From GCA-2747515 sp964427825 (GTDB lineage Bacteria > Patescibacteriota > Minisyncoccia > Moranbacterales > GCA-2747515): a stretch of DNA of 22,960 nt. Under the pieces are notes generated by a model. The model did not search any database. It had not been told where the DNA came from and saw only the letters and a list, made by a program, of their open reading frames with translations. Shown piece by piece: positions 7,266-14,259 of this stretch (position 1 is the first letter of the stretch; every line of letters begins with the position of its first letter). The stretch lies in contig CAYRUU010000014.1 of the NCBI GenBank assembly GCA_964427825.1, positions 1-22,960 of the forward strand, in the 5' to 3' direction. Position numbers and translations under genes: made by a program.

Positions 7266-8183
7266 ATGGCACAAAAACACGGACTTGGCAGAGGGTTATC
7301 CGCACTCATTCCGCAGGGAACGCAGCGACCAGCACCGGGAACGCCGGCGTTTCCTGCTGCGTCGCGCGCCGTGGTGAGTGATCGTGATTATGTGGAAGAA
7401 ATCGCATTGGGGCATATTCATACCAATTCGCAACAGCCACGCTTGTATTTCGATGAGGAAAAGCTAGATGAGCTAGCAACATCTATTAAAGTGCATGGCG
7501 TATTGCAGCCGCTTGTCGTGGTACAGCGCGGCGATCGCTATGAGTTGATCGCGGGAGAGCGGCGGTTGCGTGCATCCAAAAAAGCTGGGCTTACGACGGT
7601 GCCAGCTGTAGTGCGACGCGATGACGATATGGATGAGCAGAAAAAATTGGAGTTGGCACTGATTGAAAACATCCAACGACATGACCTCAATGTGATCGAA
7701 GAGGCAAGATCATATGTGCGCTTGACGGAGGATTTTGGATTGTCGCAAGAAGACATCGCCGCGCGCACCGGCAAGAGTCGTCCGGTCGTTGCGAACCGCA
7801 TACGGTTGGTAGCGTTGCCAGTAGAAATTCAAAAGGCATTGATTGCTGGCGACATTACGGAAGGACATGCAAAGGTAATCTTGGGCTTGGCGCAACCGCA
7901 AAAACAACTGGCGCTTTTTCATGTGATTACGCAACAACACCTCACTGTGCGTCAAGCAGAAACGCAGGTAGAGGCGATGGGTGAGACAAAGCGCTATCGT
8001 CGCATCAAAGAAAAAACACCACAGGCGCGACAGCTAGAAGAGAGGTTGGCACATTTTTTTGGCACGAAGGTGCGTGTGAGTGAATCCACATCCGGCGGCG
8101 CATTTACCGTGACCTATTTTTCCGAAAAAGACCTTGCACAGATCTTAGATCGACTTGCATTGGACGATTATGACACAGTATAG
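7266..8183 (+). CDS. parB: Chromosome partitioning protein ParB (Spo0J), CTP-dependent DNA clamp
   Basis: Binds parS sites, hydrolyses CTP, spreads on DNA and activates ParA. The N-terminal GLGRGLSALIP (residues 6-16) is the ParA-contact motif. The ParB/Srx domain runs from about 43 to 140 and holds the CTP-binding boxes GERRLRAS (97-104) and ENIQRHDLN (134-142). A helix-turn-helix follows at about 149-178 (LSQEDIAARTGKSRPVVANR). The C-terminal ~45 residues should be the dimerisation domain. At 305 aa it is of normal size. It is 11 bases from parA and its last 14 bases overlap the next gene. No consensus parS site was found in the window by eye, so the sites it binds must lie elsewhere or be degenerate. 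Confidence 0.95.
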   Translation: MAQKHGLGRGLSALIPQGTQRPAPGTPAFPAASRAVVSDRDYVEEIALGHIHTNSQQPRLYFDEEKLDELATSIKVHGVLQPLVVVQRGDRYELIAGERRLRASKKAGLTTVPAVVRRDDDMDEQKKLELALIENIQRHDLNVIEEARSYVRLTEDFGLSQEDIAARTGKSRPVVANRIRLVALPVEIQKALIAGDITEGHAKVILGLAQPQKQLALFHVITQQHLTVRQAETQVEAMGETKRYRRIKEKTPQARQLEERLAHFFGTKVRVSESTSGGAFTVTYFSEKDLAQILDRLALDDYDTV

Positions 8184-9354
8184 ATCACAACACAACCGTG
8201 TTTACCATATGGCACATCGTCATTTGTATGATGCCCTTGTTGATGGCGGTATTGTTGCGAGTAAAGATCACTACGATGACTTTTGGGCGCGGGATGCCTT
8301 TTTCGCGTCGTGGGGGTTTTTGGCGCTGGAGGACTATGCTCATACACAATCCGTGTTACGTCTTTTTGCACGTTATCAAAAAAGTAGCGGGCATATTCCG
8401 CGACGCATTGATCGGTCGCATGTCTGGTTGAAATATCTTGGTGTGCGTATTGCGCGCACTGTCCCAAAACCGAAGTATACCGGCGCCTATGGGTGGGCGG
8501 CATTGGATCCGAACCTCCTCTTTATCATCACATGCGGAAAATATCACGATGCAACGCATGATAGAGGGCTAGTCGAGGAAATTTTTCCGGCAATGCGCCA
8601 AGCGGTTCTGTGGCTTGAACGCTATGAGCGTGATGGCCTGTTGCATGAGCAGATTTTTGCGAATTGGATGGATACGATTGTTAAGAGAGGGCATGTGTTG
8701 TATACAAATGTGTTGTACGCGGAAGCACTGCGCGTCTATGCGTCACTGTGTTGCGCTATGGGCAGGGAAGAGGAGGCACAGCGCTATACACAAAAATATC
8801 ACGCAACAATTACACACATCCGTGCACGATTTTGGAATGGCACGTATTTTGATGACTGGATTACACATCGGCGTCGTCAGAACTATTTTGCGTCGGATGG
8901 CAATGTTTTGGCGATACTCTTTGGTGTGGCGGATGCGGATCAGATAAAAAGTATTGTGGAATTTATTGAGTGCCACGCTATTGACGCGGCACCTCTCATG
9001 ACAAATTACCCTTCTTATCCGTGGTGGCGTGTGGCGCTACGCATGTATGTGATTGGTGTGCCAGGATATCAAAACCATCACGCGGCATGGACGTGGTTGG
9101 GTGCCGTGTATGCTGTGGCACTTCATGAGCATGGCATGCATGACAAGGCGCTTGCGGTACATGATCGCATGACCACCTTTATGAACCGGTACGATGTGAT
9201 TTATGAAATTTATGATCGTAGTGGTGCACCGTACAATGGCTGGTTTTGGAAAAGCGCACGCTCTTTTGCGTGGGGATCGGGATTGTATATGTGGATGCAT
9301 CGGGTGTTGCATGACGGGGATCACGGAGCGCATTTCAGTAAAATTGACAGTTAA
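8170..9354 (+). CDS. Alpha/alpha-barrel glycoside hydrolase, debranching-enzyme/amylo-alpha-1,6-glucosidase-like
   Basis: About 394 aa with aromatic- and His-rich helices typical of (alpha/alpha)6-barrel glycosidases. DFWARDAFF at 37-45, a WMD acid-type motif at 166-168 (ANWMDT), WNGTYFDDW at 222-230 and a Trp-rich C-terminal end (NGWFWKSARSFAWGSG) resemble glycogen-debranching C-terminal domains and related GH families. Asp168 is a plausible general acid. No signal peptide is seen, so it is probably cytoplasmic, acting on an internal glucan or oligosaccharide. Start choice is uncertain: ATG 8170 overlaps parB by 14 bases, ATG 8155 would overlap by 29, and neither has a good ribosome site; ATG 8209 is another option. 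Co-transcription with parAB is likely. The exact family and substrate are inferred. Confidence 0.7.
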   Translation: MTQYRSQHNRVYHMAHRHLYDALVDGGIVASKDHYDDFWARDAFFASWGFLALEDYAHTQSVLRLFARYQKSSGHIPRRIDRSHVWLKYLGVRIARTVPKPKYTGAYGWAALDPNLLFIITCGKYHDATHDRGLVEEIFPAMRQAVLWLERYERDGLLHEQIFANWMDTIVKRGHVLYTNVLYAEALRVYASLCCAMGREEEAQRYTQKYHATITHIRARFWNGTYFDDWITHRRRQNYFASDGNVLAILFGVADADQIKSIVEFIECHAIDAAPLMTNYPSYPWWRVALRMYVIGVPGYQNHHAAWTWLGAVYAVALHEHGMHDKALAVHDRMTTFMNRYDVIYEIYDRSGAPYNGWFWKSARSFAWGSGLYMWMHRVLHDGDHGAHFSKIDS

Positions 9355-9372
9355 GCAAAAAAATGTTATAAT
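9344..9372 (+). promoter_or_regulatory. Consensus sigma-70 promoter
   Basis: TTGACA at 9344-9349 and TATAAT at 9367-9372 are both exact consensus hexamers, with the optimal 17-base spacer. The -35 box overlaps the stop codon of the glycosidase gene. Transcription should begin near 9379, leaving a leader of about 75 bases before the ATG at 9455. This is by far the strongest promoter in the window. Confidence 0.9.
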
Positions 9373-9399
9373 TGAATCCAACAATGTTCTTTTGCAATG

Positions 9400-9422
9400 A
9401 AGGAAGGCATGTCGCTTTCTTT
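9400..9422 (+). promoter_or_regulatory. Leader hairpin in the 5' UTR of the hydrolase gene
   Basis: AAGGAAGGC (9400-9408) can pair along its full nine bases, with two G-U pairs, with GCTTTCTTT (9414-9422) around the loop ATGTC. A T-rich stretch (TGTTTTCC) follows. It could be an attenuator or mRNA stabiliser. A 22-codon reading frame (ATG 9397, stop TGA 9463-9465) runs through it and overlaps the hydrolase start. Function unproven. Confidence 0.35.
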
Positions 9423-9454
9423 TGTTTTCCATGTTCTAAGACTAGGAGGGCGGT

Positions 9455-10297
9455 ATGGAAAGTGAACAGGTGAGACAGAGATTTAGTCAGGTGATTGGCA
9501 TTTTACGAGAAACAAAAAAGATATCTTTGTCAGTATTTGGCGAGGAATATCTTTTGGAGTATGTCCACATTCCGGCGGTGACGCCAGAGGGCGCGGCAAA
9601 GCCAGTCATTGTCAACCATCCAGGTGGCGGAACGCATTTGGCGCGCTGTCTGGAGCCCTTTATATGGGCGGACCGTGAGTCAATCACGATCTCTCCTCTG
9701 GGGTATGGACGGTCATCTGCAATGCCGAAAACCGAGCTGGATAATCCCATTGATTTTCCGGCAGAAGTTTTTGCTGCGGTTGTTTCTGCGCTTGCGGAGG
9801 GGCCATATGAGCTGTATGGACACTCTAATGCCGCCACAATTGTTGCGGCTGCAGCGCACAAAATGCTCAGAAGAAACGCCCTGGTGCGGACGGTGTGGCT
9901 GATCAATCCGCTGGGTGTCCGCCCTGTTCCAACAGTGCTGCAGGCTGTCCTTTTCCCACTGTCTGGCATGCTCTCGCGCATGACGCGCGGGGCGTGCAGT
10001 GTGCAGATGGAGCGGGAGATCATGCGTGCATATACACGCACACCCTTGCCAAAAAACGTGTCCCTTCTGCGCTATGAAATGCGGAAGGGACAGTCGTTTC
10101 ATCTTCCGCACTATGTGCAGAAGATTACGGCACAGGGATGTGTGGTGCAGATAGTGCGCAGTCATCACGACTGGGCATTGCTGTGGTCGCGAAAGCACGA
10201 TCTCCCTCAATGGAATAAGGAGTACCGTATGCAGGGACTCCACAACATCACCATTGGAGAGGGGGCAAGAGAGATTGCCAAAATACTCTCTTGTTAA
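9455..10297 (+). CDS. Alpha/beta-hydrolase fold protein, 280 aa
   Basis: A plausible alpha/beta-hydrolase: HPGGGTH at 55-61 (oxyanion-type HG loop), SPLGYGRSS at 80-88, the nucleophile elbow GHSNA at 122-126 with Ser124, a candidate acid Asp239 in RSHHDWA and His263 in GLHN. The spacing fits a Ser-Asp-His triad, although Asp and His are assigned by position only. No signal peptide; cytoplasmic. The ester or amide substrate cannot be guessed. The start is secure: AGGAGG at 9444-9449 lies five bases before the ATG. The gene has its own consensus promoter and an intrinsic terminator, so it is monocistronic, unlike its weakly signalled neighbours. This suggests high expression or recent arrival as a self-contained unit. 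Confidence 0.75.
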   Translation: MESEQVRQRFSQVIGILRETKKISLSVFGEEYLLEYVHIPAVTPEGAAKPVIVNHPGGGTHLARCLEPFIWADRESITISPLGYGRSSAMPKTELDNPIDFPAEVFAAVVSALAEGPYELYGHSNAATIVAAAAHKMLRRNALVRTVWLINPLGVRPVPTVLQAVLFPLSGMLSRMTRGACSVQMEREIMRAYTRTPLPKNVSLLRYEMRKGQSFHLPHYVQKITAQGCVVQIVRSHHDWALLWSRKHDLPQWNKEYRMQGLHNITIGEGAREIAKILSC

Positions 10298-10310
10298 AAA
10301 ATTTTGTAGC

Positions 10311-10353
10311 ATACCCGTTAACAGTTCGTGCTGTTGACGGGTATTTCTTTTTT
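10311..10353 (+). terminator. Rho-independent terminator
   Basis: A 14-base-pair stem (10311-10324 with 10331-10344, one G-U pair, otherwise perfect) closes the loop TTCGTG and is followed by TTCTTTTTT. It lies 13 bases after the hydrolase stop codon. It is the only convincing intrinsic terminator seen in the window. Confidence 0.93.
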
Positions 10354-10418
10354 GCCTGAGTCAGGAGAATAGTGTAGATCAGTTTAAGAGATCTGAATCG
10401 ACAAGTAGTTTCTTTTCT

Positions 10419-10448
10419 CTTACAAAAAAGCCAGATATGGTGTATACT
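10419..10448 (+). promoter_or_regulatory. Candidate promoter of the M50 protease gene
   Basis: CTTACA (10419-10424) and TATACT (10443-10448) with an 18-base spacer, starting about 65 bases downstream of the terminator tail. It fits a start of transcription near 10455, some 30 bases before the ATG at 10487. Confidence 0.5.
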
Positions 10449-10486
10449 GTAAAGGTAAACGAGTCTAAAGGTTGTGTTTTGCCATT

Positions 10487-11185
10487 ATGGATCAAGTGAT
10501 CATTATCACATTTTATCTCATTGTTTTGGTATACAGTATTATCCTCCACGAGGTGTCGCATGGGGTGGTCGCGTTGTGGTTGGGTGACAAGACGGCGAAG
10601 TATGCTGGGCGACTGTCGCTGGAGCCGATGCGTCACATTGACTGGTTTGGTTCGGTGATTTTACCACTACTTATGATCATGATGACGGGCTTTGCGTTCG
10701 GGTGGGCGAAGCCGGTGCCGTACAACCCTTTCAACTTACGCTTCAAAAAGTGGGGACCGGTTTTGGTGGCGCTGTCCGGTCCGGTGACAAATTTCTTGAT
10801 CGCTTTTGTGGCGGCAATGATTGGTATGGTGCTTGCCGTGCCTGCTGTTGCCAAAACCGCCATTGTGCAACACGTGATCACGGCGCAGTGGGGTGATCTT
10901 GTGCAGACCGTTGTGGGGGAGCCGCTGTTGATTATGTTTACTGTCTTGATAATGATCATTTTTTGGAATGTACTTTTGGCGACGTTCAATATTTTACCGA
11001 TTCCGCCGCTGGACGGATCAAAACTTTTGTTTGCCATTTTCCCCGTGTCGGAACGTACACAGATGTTTTTTGAGCAGTGGGGTTTTTTCATCCTTATTAT
11101 GGTTCTGCTGACACCACTCGCCACACCATTTCACGTTGCACTGCGCGTTTTGTGGACAGTCTTTTTCACCATCGCCGGCGCATAG
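10487..11185 (+). CDS. Site-2-protease-like membrane metalloprotease, peptidase family M50
   Basis: Intramembrane zinc protease. HEVSH at residues 21-25 is the HExxH zinc-binding motif in the first helix. NILPIPPLDG at 168-177 is the conserved N-x2-P-x2-P-x-DG motif that supplies the third zinc ligand, Asp176. GPVTNFLIA at 98-106 matches the GPxxN motif of the short M50 group. About five or six membrane helices fill 232 residues; no PDZ domain is present, as in the compact SpoIVFB/YwhC-like subgroup. I use ATG 10487 because the upstream TTG at 10472 would only add five residues. Likely role: regulated cleavage of membrane proteins or removal of signal-peptide remnants; substrate unknown. It follows its own -10 promoter. 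Confidence 0.9.
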   Translation: MDQVIIITFYLIVLVYSIILHEVSHGVVALWLGDKTAKYAGRLSLEPMRHIDWFGSVILPLLMIMMTGFAFGWAKPVPYNPFNLRFKKWGPVLVALSGPVTNFLIAFVAAMIGMVLAVPAVAKTAIVQHVITAQWGDLVQTVVGEPLLIMFTVLIMIIFWNVLLATFNILPIPPLDGSKLLFAIFPVSERTQMFFEQWGFFILIMVLLTPLATPFHVALRVLWTVFFTIAGA

Positions 11186-11199
11186 TCACGTGCGACGGT

Positions 11200-11228
11200 G
11201 TGACAATCGCGGCAGACGGTGGTATACT
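11200..11228 (+). promoter_or_regulatory. Candidate promoter of the amidohydrolase gene
   Basis: GTGACA (11200-11205) and TATACT (11223-11228) are separated by exactly 17 bases, and TGG directly before TATACT adds an extended -10. The ATG at 11264 lies about 35 bases downstream. This is the second-best promoter in the window. Confidence 0.65.
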
Positions 11229-11263
11229 GGCACTAGTAAAAACAAGACAAAAAAGAGAATTTT

Positions 11264-12817
11264 ATGCATGATTTATTGATCAAAAACGGCACGGTAGCGG
11301 ACGGCACGGGCGCTGCTCTTGTGCGCGCCGACGTGGCGGTCAACGACGGCATCATCACCGAGGTCGGCGATCTTGGGGGTGACAGTGCACACGAAGTGGT
11401 GGATGCGGAGGGTATGGTTGTGGCGCCGGGTTTTATTGACATTTCCAACCGATCCGATACACGATGGCGCTTGTTCACCAATCCGCAGATGGAGAGTATG
11501 TTGTATCAGGGTGTGACAACAATCATCGGTGGCAACTCCGGTGCGTCGTTGGCGCCAATCTACAACGACGATATGATCAATGCCACGCGCAAGTGGGCAG
11601 ATGTGCAGGGCGTCAATGTGGGGTGGCACACGATGAGTGAGTTTTTGGACACAGTATCAGAGAAAAACTTGGCAGTGAATTTTGGCACGTTTGTGGGTTA
11701 TGGTACATTGCGGCGTGGCATTACGGGCGATGCCATGCGCGCTGTGACGGAAGAAGAGAAAAAATCACTGCACCATCATGTGCGTGCGGCGTTTAAGGAA
11801 GGTGCACTTGGCGTATCAACGGGCTTGATCTATTCGCACGAAAAAGATATTTCCACGGACGAGTTGGCGGCACTTGCAACGGTGACGGCAAAAGCGCAGC
11901 GACTTTTTGTGGCGCATCTGCGCAATGAAGTGGATGACGCGGTGAACGCCGTGCGTGAAGTAGTGACACTGCAAAAGAAAACGAGCGTGCGTACACACAT
12001 TTCTCATCTCAAGGTCATGGGCAAAAACAACTGGGCACGGATGCCGGAGATGCTTGCGTTGATTGAAAAAACACCCATACAGTTTGACGTGTATCCCTAT
12101 ACCACATCGGAGATGGTGCTCTATGTCTTTTTGCCGACATGGACGAGTACGGGCGGTCGACGTATGATGATGAGTCGCTTGCGCAATCCAGCGTTACGCA
12201 GGCAGGCGGCAGAGGCGGTGGATGCGGGTGTAGATTTGTCCACCGCGTTGGTGGCGCAAACGGAGCGGTCGCACTACTTCTGCGGCAAGACGTTTGGTGA
12301 AATTGCACGCACGCAGAAAAAAACTGTTGGTGAGTCGGTGATTGATGTGTTGTTGGCGTCTGATGGGCGTGTGACGATTTTTGTGGATGCCATCAGCGAG
12401 GAAAACGTTGTCCGTGGCATTTCCCATGCGCATGCGATGGTGTCATCCAACGGAGCCGGATGCAACAGTGATCAGTGTGCTTCGGAGAACATTGAACACC
12501 CGCGATCCTTTGGTGCGTTTGCGCGCGCGTGGGCGTTGTATGTGCGCGGGCAGAAGATTGTAGCGCCACATGACATGATCCACAAGTTCACCGGCAAGGT
12601 GGCAGAGCAATTGCGCATAACAGATCGCGGCGTGATTGCGCCGGGAAAAAAGGCGGATCTTGTGGTTTTCAAGCCGGAGCAATTGCGTGACGTTATGCGA
12701 TTTGAGCGGATACCGGGCTATGCCGAAGGCACGCATGCAGTGGTGGTCAATGGACAAATGGCGATAAAGTATGGTAAATATACAGGAGTACGCGCCGGAA
12801 AGGTTGTGCGCGGCTAG
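11264..12817 (+). CDS. Amidohydrolase of the N-acyl-D-amino-acid deacylase (D-aminoacylase) type with replaced metal ligands
   Basis: The N-terminal LIKNGTVADGTG, VVAPGFIDI (52-60), TTIIGGNSGASLAP (85-98), VSTGLIYSHEKDISTDELAALA (184-205, typical family segment), AHLRNE (217-222), THISHLKVMGKNNW (244-257), NSDQ (401-404) and HPRSFGAFAR (412-421) give the D-aminoacylase layout, and 517 aa is near the usual length. Family members remove acyl groups from N-acyl-D-amino acids using zinc. Here the usual HxH after GFID is replaced (Ser61, Arg63) and the zinc-binding Cys of GNCG is Ser92. His218, His248 and Asp403 remain. The enzyme may bind metal differently, have a new activity or be inactive. Cytoplasmic; no signal peptide. 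Its place before murD suggests, without proving, a link to D-amino-acid-containing envelope material. Confidence 0.82.
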   Translation: MHDLLIKNGTVADGTGAALVRADVAVNDGIITEVGDLGGDSAHEVVDAEGMVVAPGFIDISNRSDTRWRLFTNPQMESMLYQGVTTIIGGNSGASLAPIYNDDMINATRKWADVQGVNVGWHTMSEFLDTVSEKNLAVNFGTFVGYGTLRRGITGDAMRAVTEEEKKSLHHHVRAAFKEGALGVSTGLIYSHEKDISTDELAALATVTAKAQRLFVAHLRNEVDDAVNAVREVVTLQKKTSVRTHISHLKVMGKNNWARMPEMLALIEKTPIQFDVYPYTTSEMVLYVFLPTWTSTGGRRMMMSRLRNPALRRQAAEAVDAGVDLSTALVAQTERSHYFCGKTFGEIARTQKKTVGESVIDVLLASDGRVTIFVDAISEENVVRGISHAHAMVSSNGAGCNSDQCASENIEHPRSFGAFARAWALYVRGQKIVAPHDMIHKFTGKVAEQLRITDRGVIAPGKKADLVVFKPEQLRDVMRFERIPGYAEGTHAVVVNGQMAIKYGKYTGVRAGKVVRG

Positions 12818-12835
12818 GATCAGTTTTGGGCAGTA

Positions 12836-14254
12836 ATGGCATTGTCTATGATGGATGTGAAATGGTTTAAGGGGAAGAGAGTGACGGTTTTTGGTATTGG
12901 CTTACTTGGCGGTGGTATTGGTACAATCCGCTTTTTGGCGGAGCATGGCGCAAAGATTGTTGCTACGGACCTGAAAACGCGTCAGCAATTAGCGTCATCT
13001 CTGGAGCAGTTGCGCGATGTAAAAAATGTGACATACGTCCTTGGACAACATCGGCAAGAAGATTTTACTAACACCGACATGGTGATCAAGACGCCGTCGG
13101 CGCCATGGAGCAATAAGCACATCAAACTTGCGCTTGCCAAAGGTATCCCCGTGGAGATTGACGCGAGTTTGTTTTTTAAGCTATGCAAAAATTCCATCAT
13201 TGGTATTACGGGGACAAAGGGGAAGACGACGACATCACATGCGGTCGCACACATCCTGCGGAAGGCGGGCAAAGATCCCGTTTTGGTGGGTGTGGGACGC
13301 ATGCCGGTTCTAGATCGCCTGCGACTGCTACGTAAAAACAGCATTGTGGTATTTGAATTGTCCAGTTGGCGTTTGTCCGGTTTGGCGCCTGCAAAAATGA
13401 GCCCACGCATCGGTGTGTTTACCAACTTTTTTCCCGATCATCTGAACTACTATCGAACGATGGATGCCTATCTTGCCGACAAGAAAAACATCTTTGCTTT
13501 TCACAAGGCGACAGATTGGCTTGTCTATAATGCTGATGATGCCGCCGTGGCGGATGCGGTGGCGAAAGCGCATTCCACGGCGATATCTGTGACGCTGGAT
13601 ATACCGCCTGCCGGCGTGGCGCACGCTGTTTATGTGGATGATGGGCGCATCATCATTCGTGACGGTGCAACACAGTATAATGTTGCATACTTGTATGACA
13701 TCGGATTGCGCGGTGTGCATAATGTGAGTAATCTCCTGTGCGCTATTGGTGCGACGTATGCCGCTGGTGTTACGCCCAAAATGATCGGTGAAGCGCTGCG
13801 CACATTTCGTGGTGTGCCGCATCGATTGGAGTTGGTGCGACGCAAAGACGGTGTCGCCTATTACAATGACACTGCTGCGACAAATCCGTTGGCAGCACAG
13901 ACGGCGCTGGAGGCATTTGAGGAGCCAATCCTCCTGATTGCTGGCGGCGCGGACAAAAATTTAACATACGATGATTTTGCACGCGCCATTGCCGCGCGAG
14001 TCAAGGGTGTGGTATTTCTCAAGGGCGCGGCAACTGATAAGATTGTGCGTGCGCTGAAGCGGGAATTGGGGCACGATGCCGCGGCGACACCATTTGAGAT
14101 TGCGGACTCTATGCCCAAGGCCGTGGAGGTGGCGATGCGCAATGCATCGGCGGGCGACGTGGTGCTTTTGTCGCCGGGTGCGGCGAGCTTTGGACTTTTT
14201 GACAATGAATTTGATCGTGGTAATCAATTTAAGAGTGTCGTGGAAGCACTGTAA
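12836..14254 (+). CDS. murD: UDP-N-acetylmuramoyl-L-alanine--D-glutamate ligase MurD
   Basis: Cytoplasmic Mur ligase that adds D-glutamate to UDP-MurNAc-L-Ala using ATP. An N-terminal Rossmann-like domain (VTVFGIGLLGGGIG at 16-29) is followed by the ATP-binding GITGTKGKTTTSH (123-135), FELSSWRL (173-180), TNFFPDHLNYY (196-206) and YYNDTAATNP in the third domain. Length (472 aa) fits. GTKGKTT replaces the commoner GTNGKTT, and LSSWRL replaces LSSFQL, so the protein is a diverged member. The first ATG is used; an in-frame ATG at 12851 is possible. It sits 18 bases after the amidohydrolase and 5 before comEC and probably shares their transcript. Other Mur ligases cannot be fully excluded, but the N-terminal domain and size favour MurD. 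Confidence 0.88.
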   Translation: MALSMMDVKWFKGKRVTVFGIGLLGGGIGTIRFLAEHGAKIVATDLKTRQQLASSLEQLRDVKNVTYVLGQHRQEDFTNTDMVIKTPSAPWSNKHIKLALAKGIPVEIDASLFFKLCKNSIIGITGTKGKTTTSHAVAHILRKAGKDPVLVGVGRMPVLDRLRLLRKNSIVVFELSSWRLSGLAPAKMSPRIGVFTNFFPDHLNYYRTMDAYLADKKNIFAFHKATDWLVYNADDAAVADAVAKAHSTAISVTLDIPPAGVAHAVYVDDGRIIIRDGATQYNVAYLYDIGLRGVHNVSNLLCAIGATYAAGVTPKMIGEALRTFRGVPHRLELVRRKDGVAYYNDTAATNPLAAQTALEAFEEPILLIAGGADKNLTYDDFARAIAARVKGVVFLKGAATDKIVRALKRELGHDAAATPFEIADSMPKAVEVAMRNASAGDVVLLSPGAASFGLFDNEFDRGNQFKSVVEAL

Positions 14255-14259
14255 CATCT

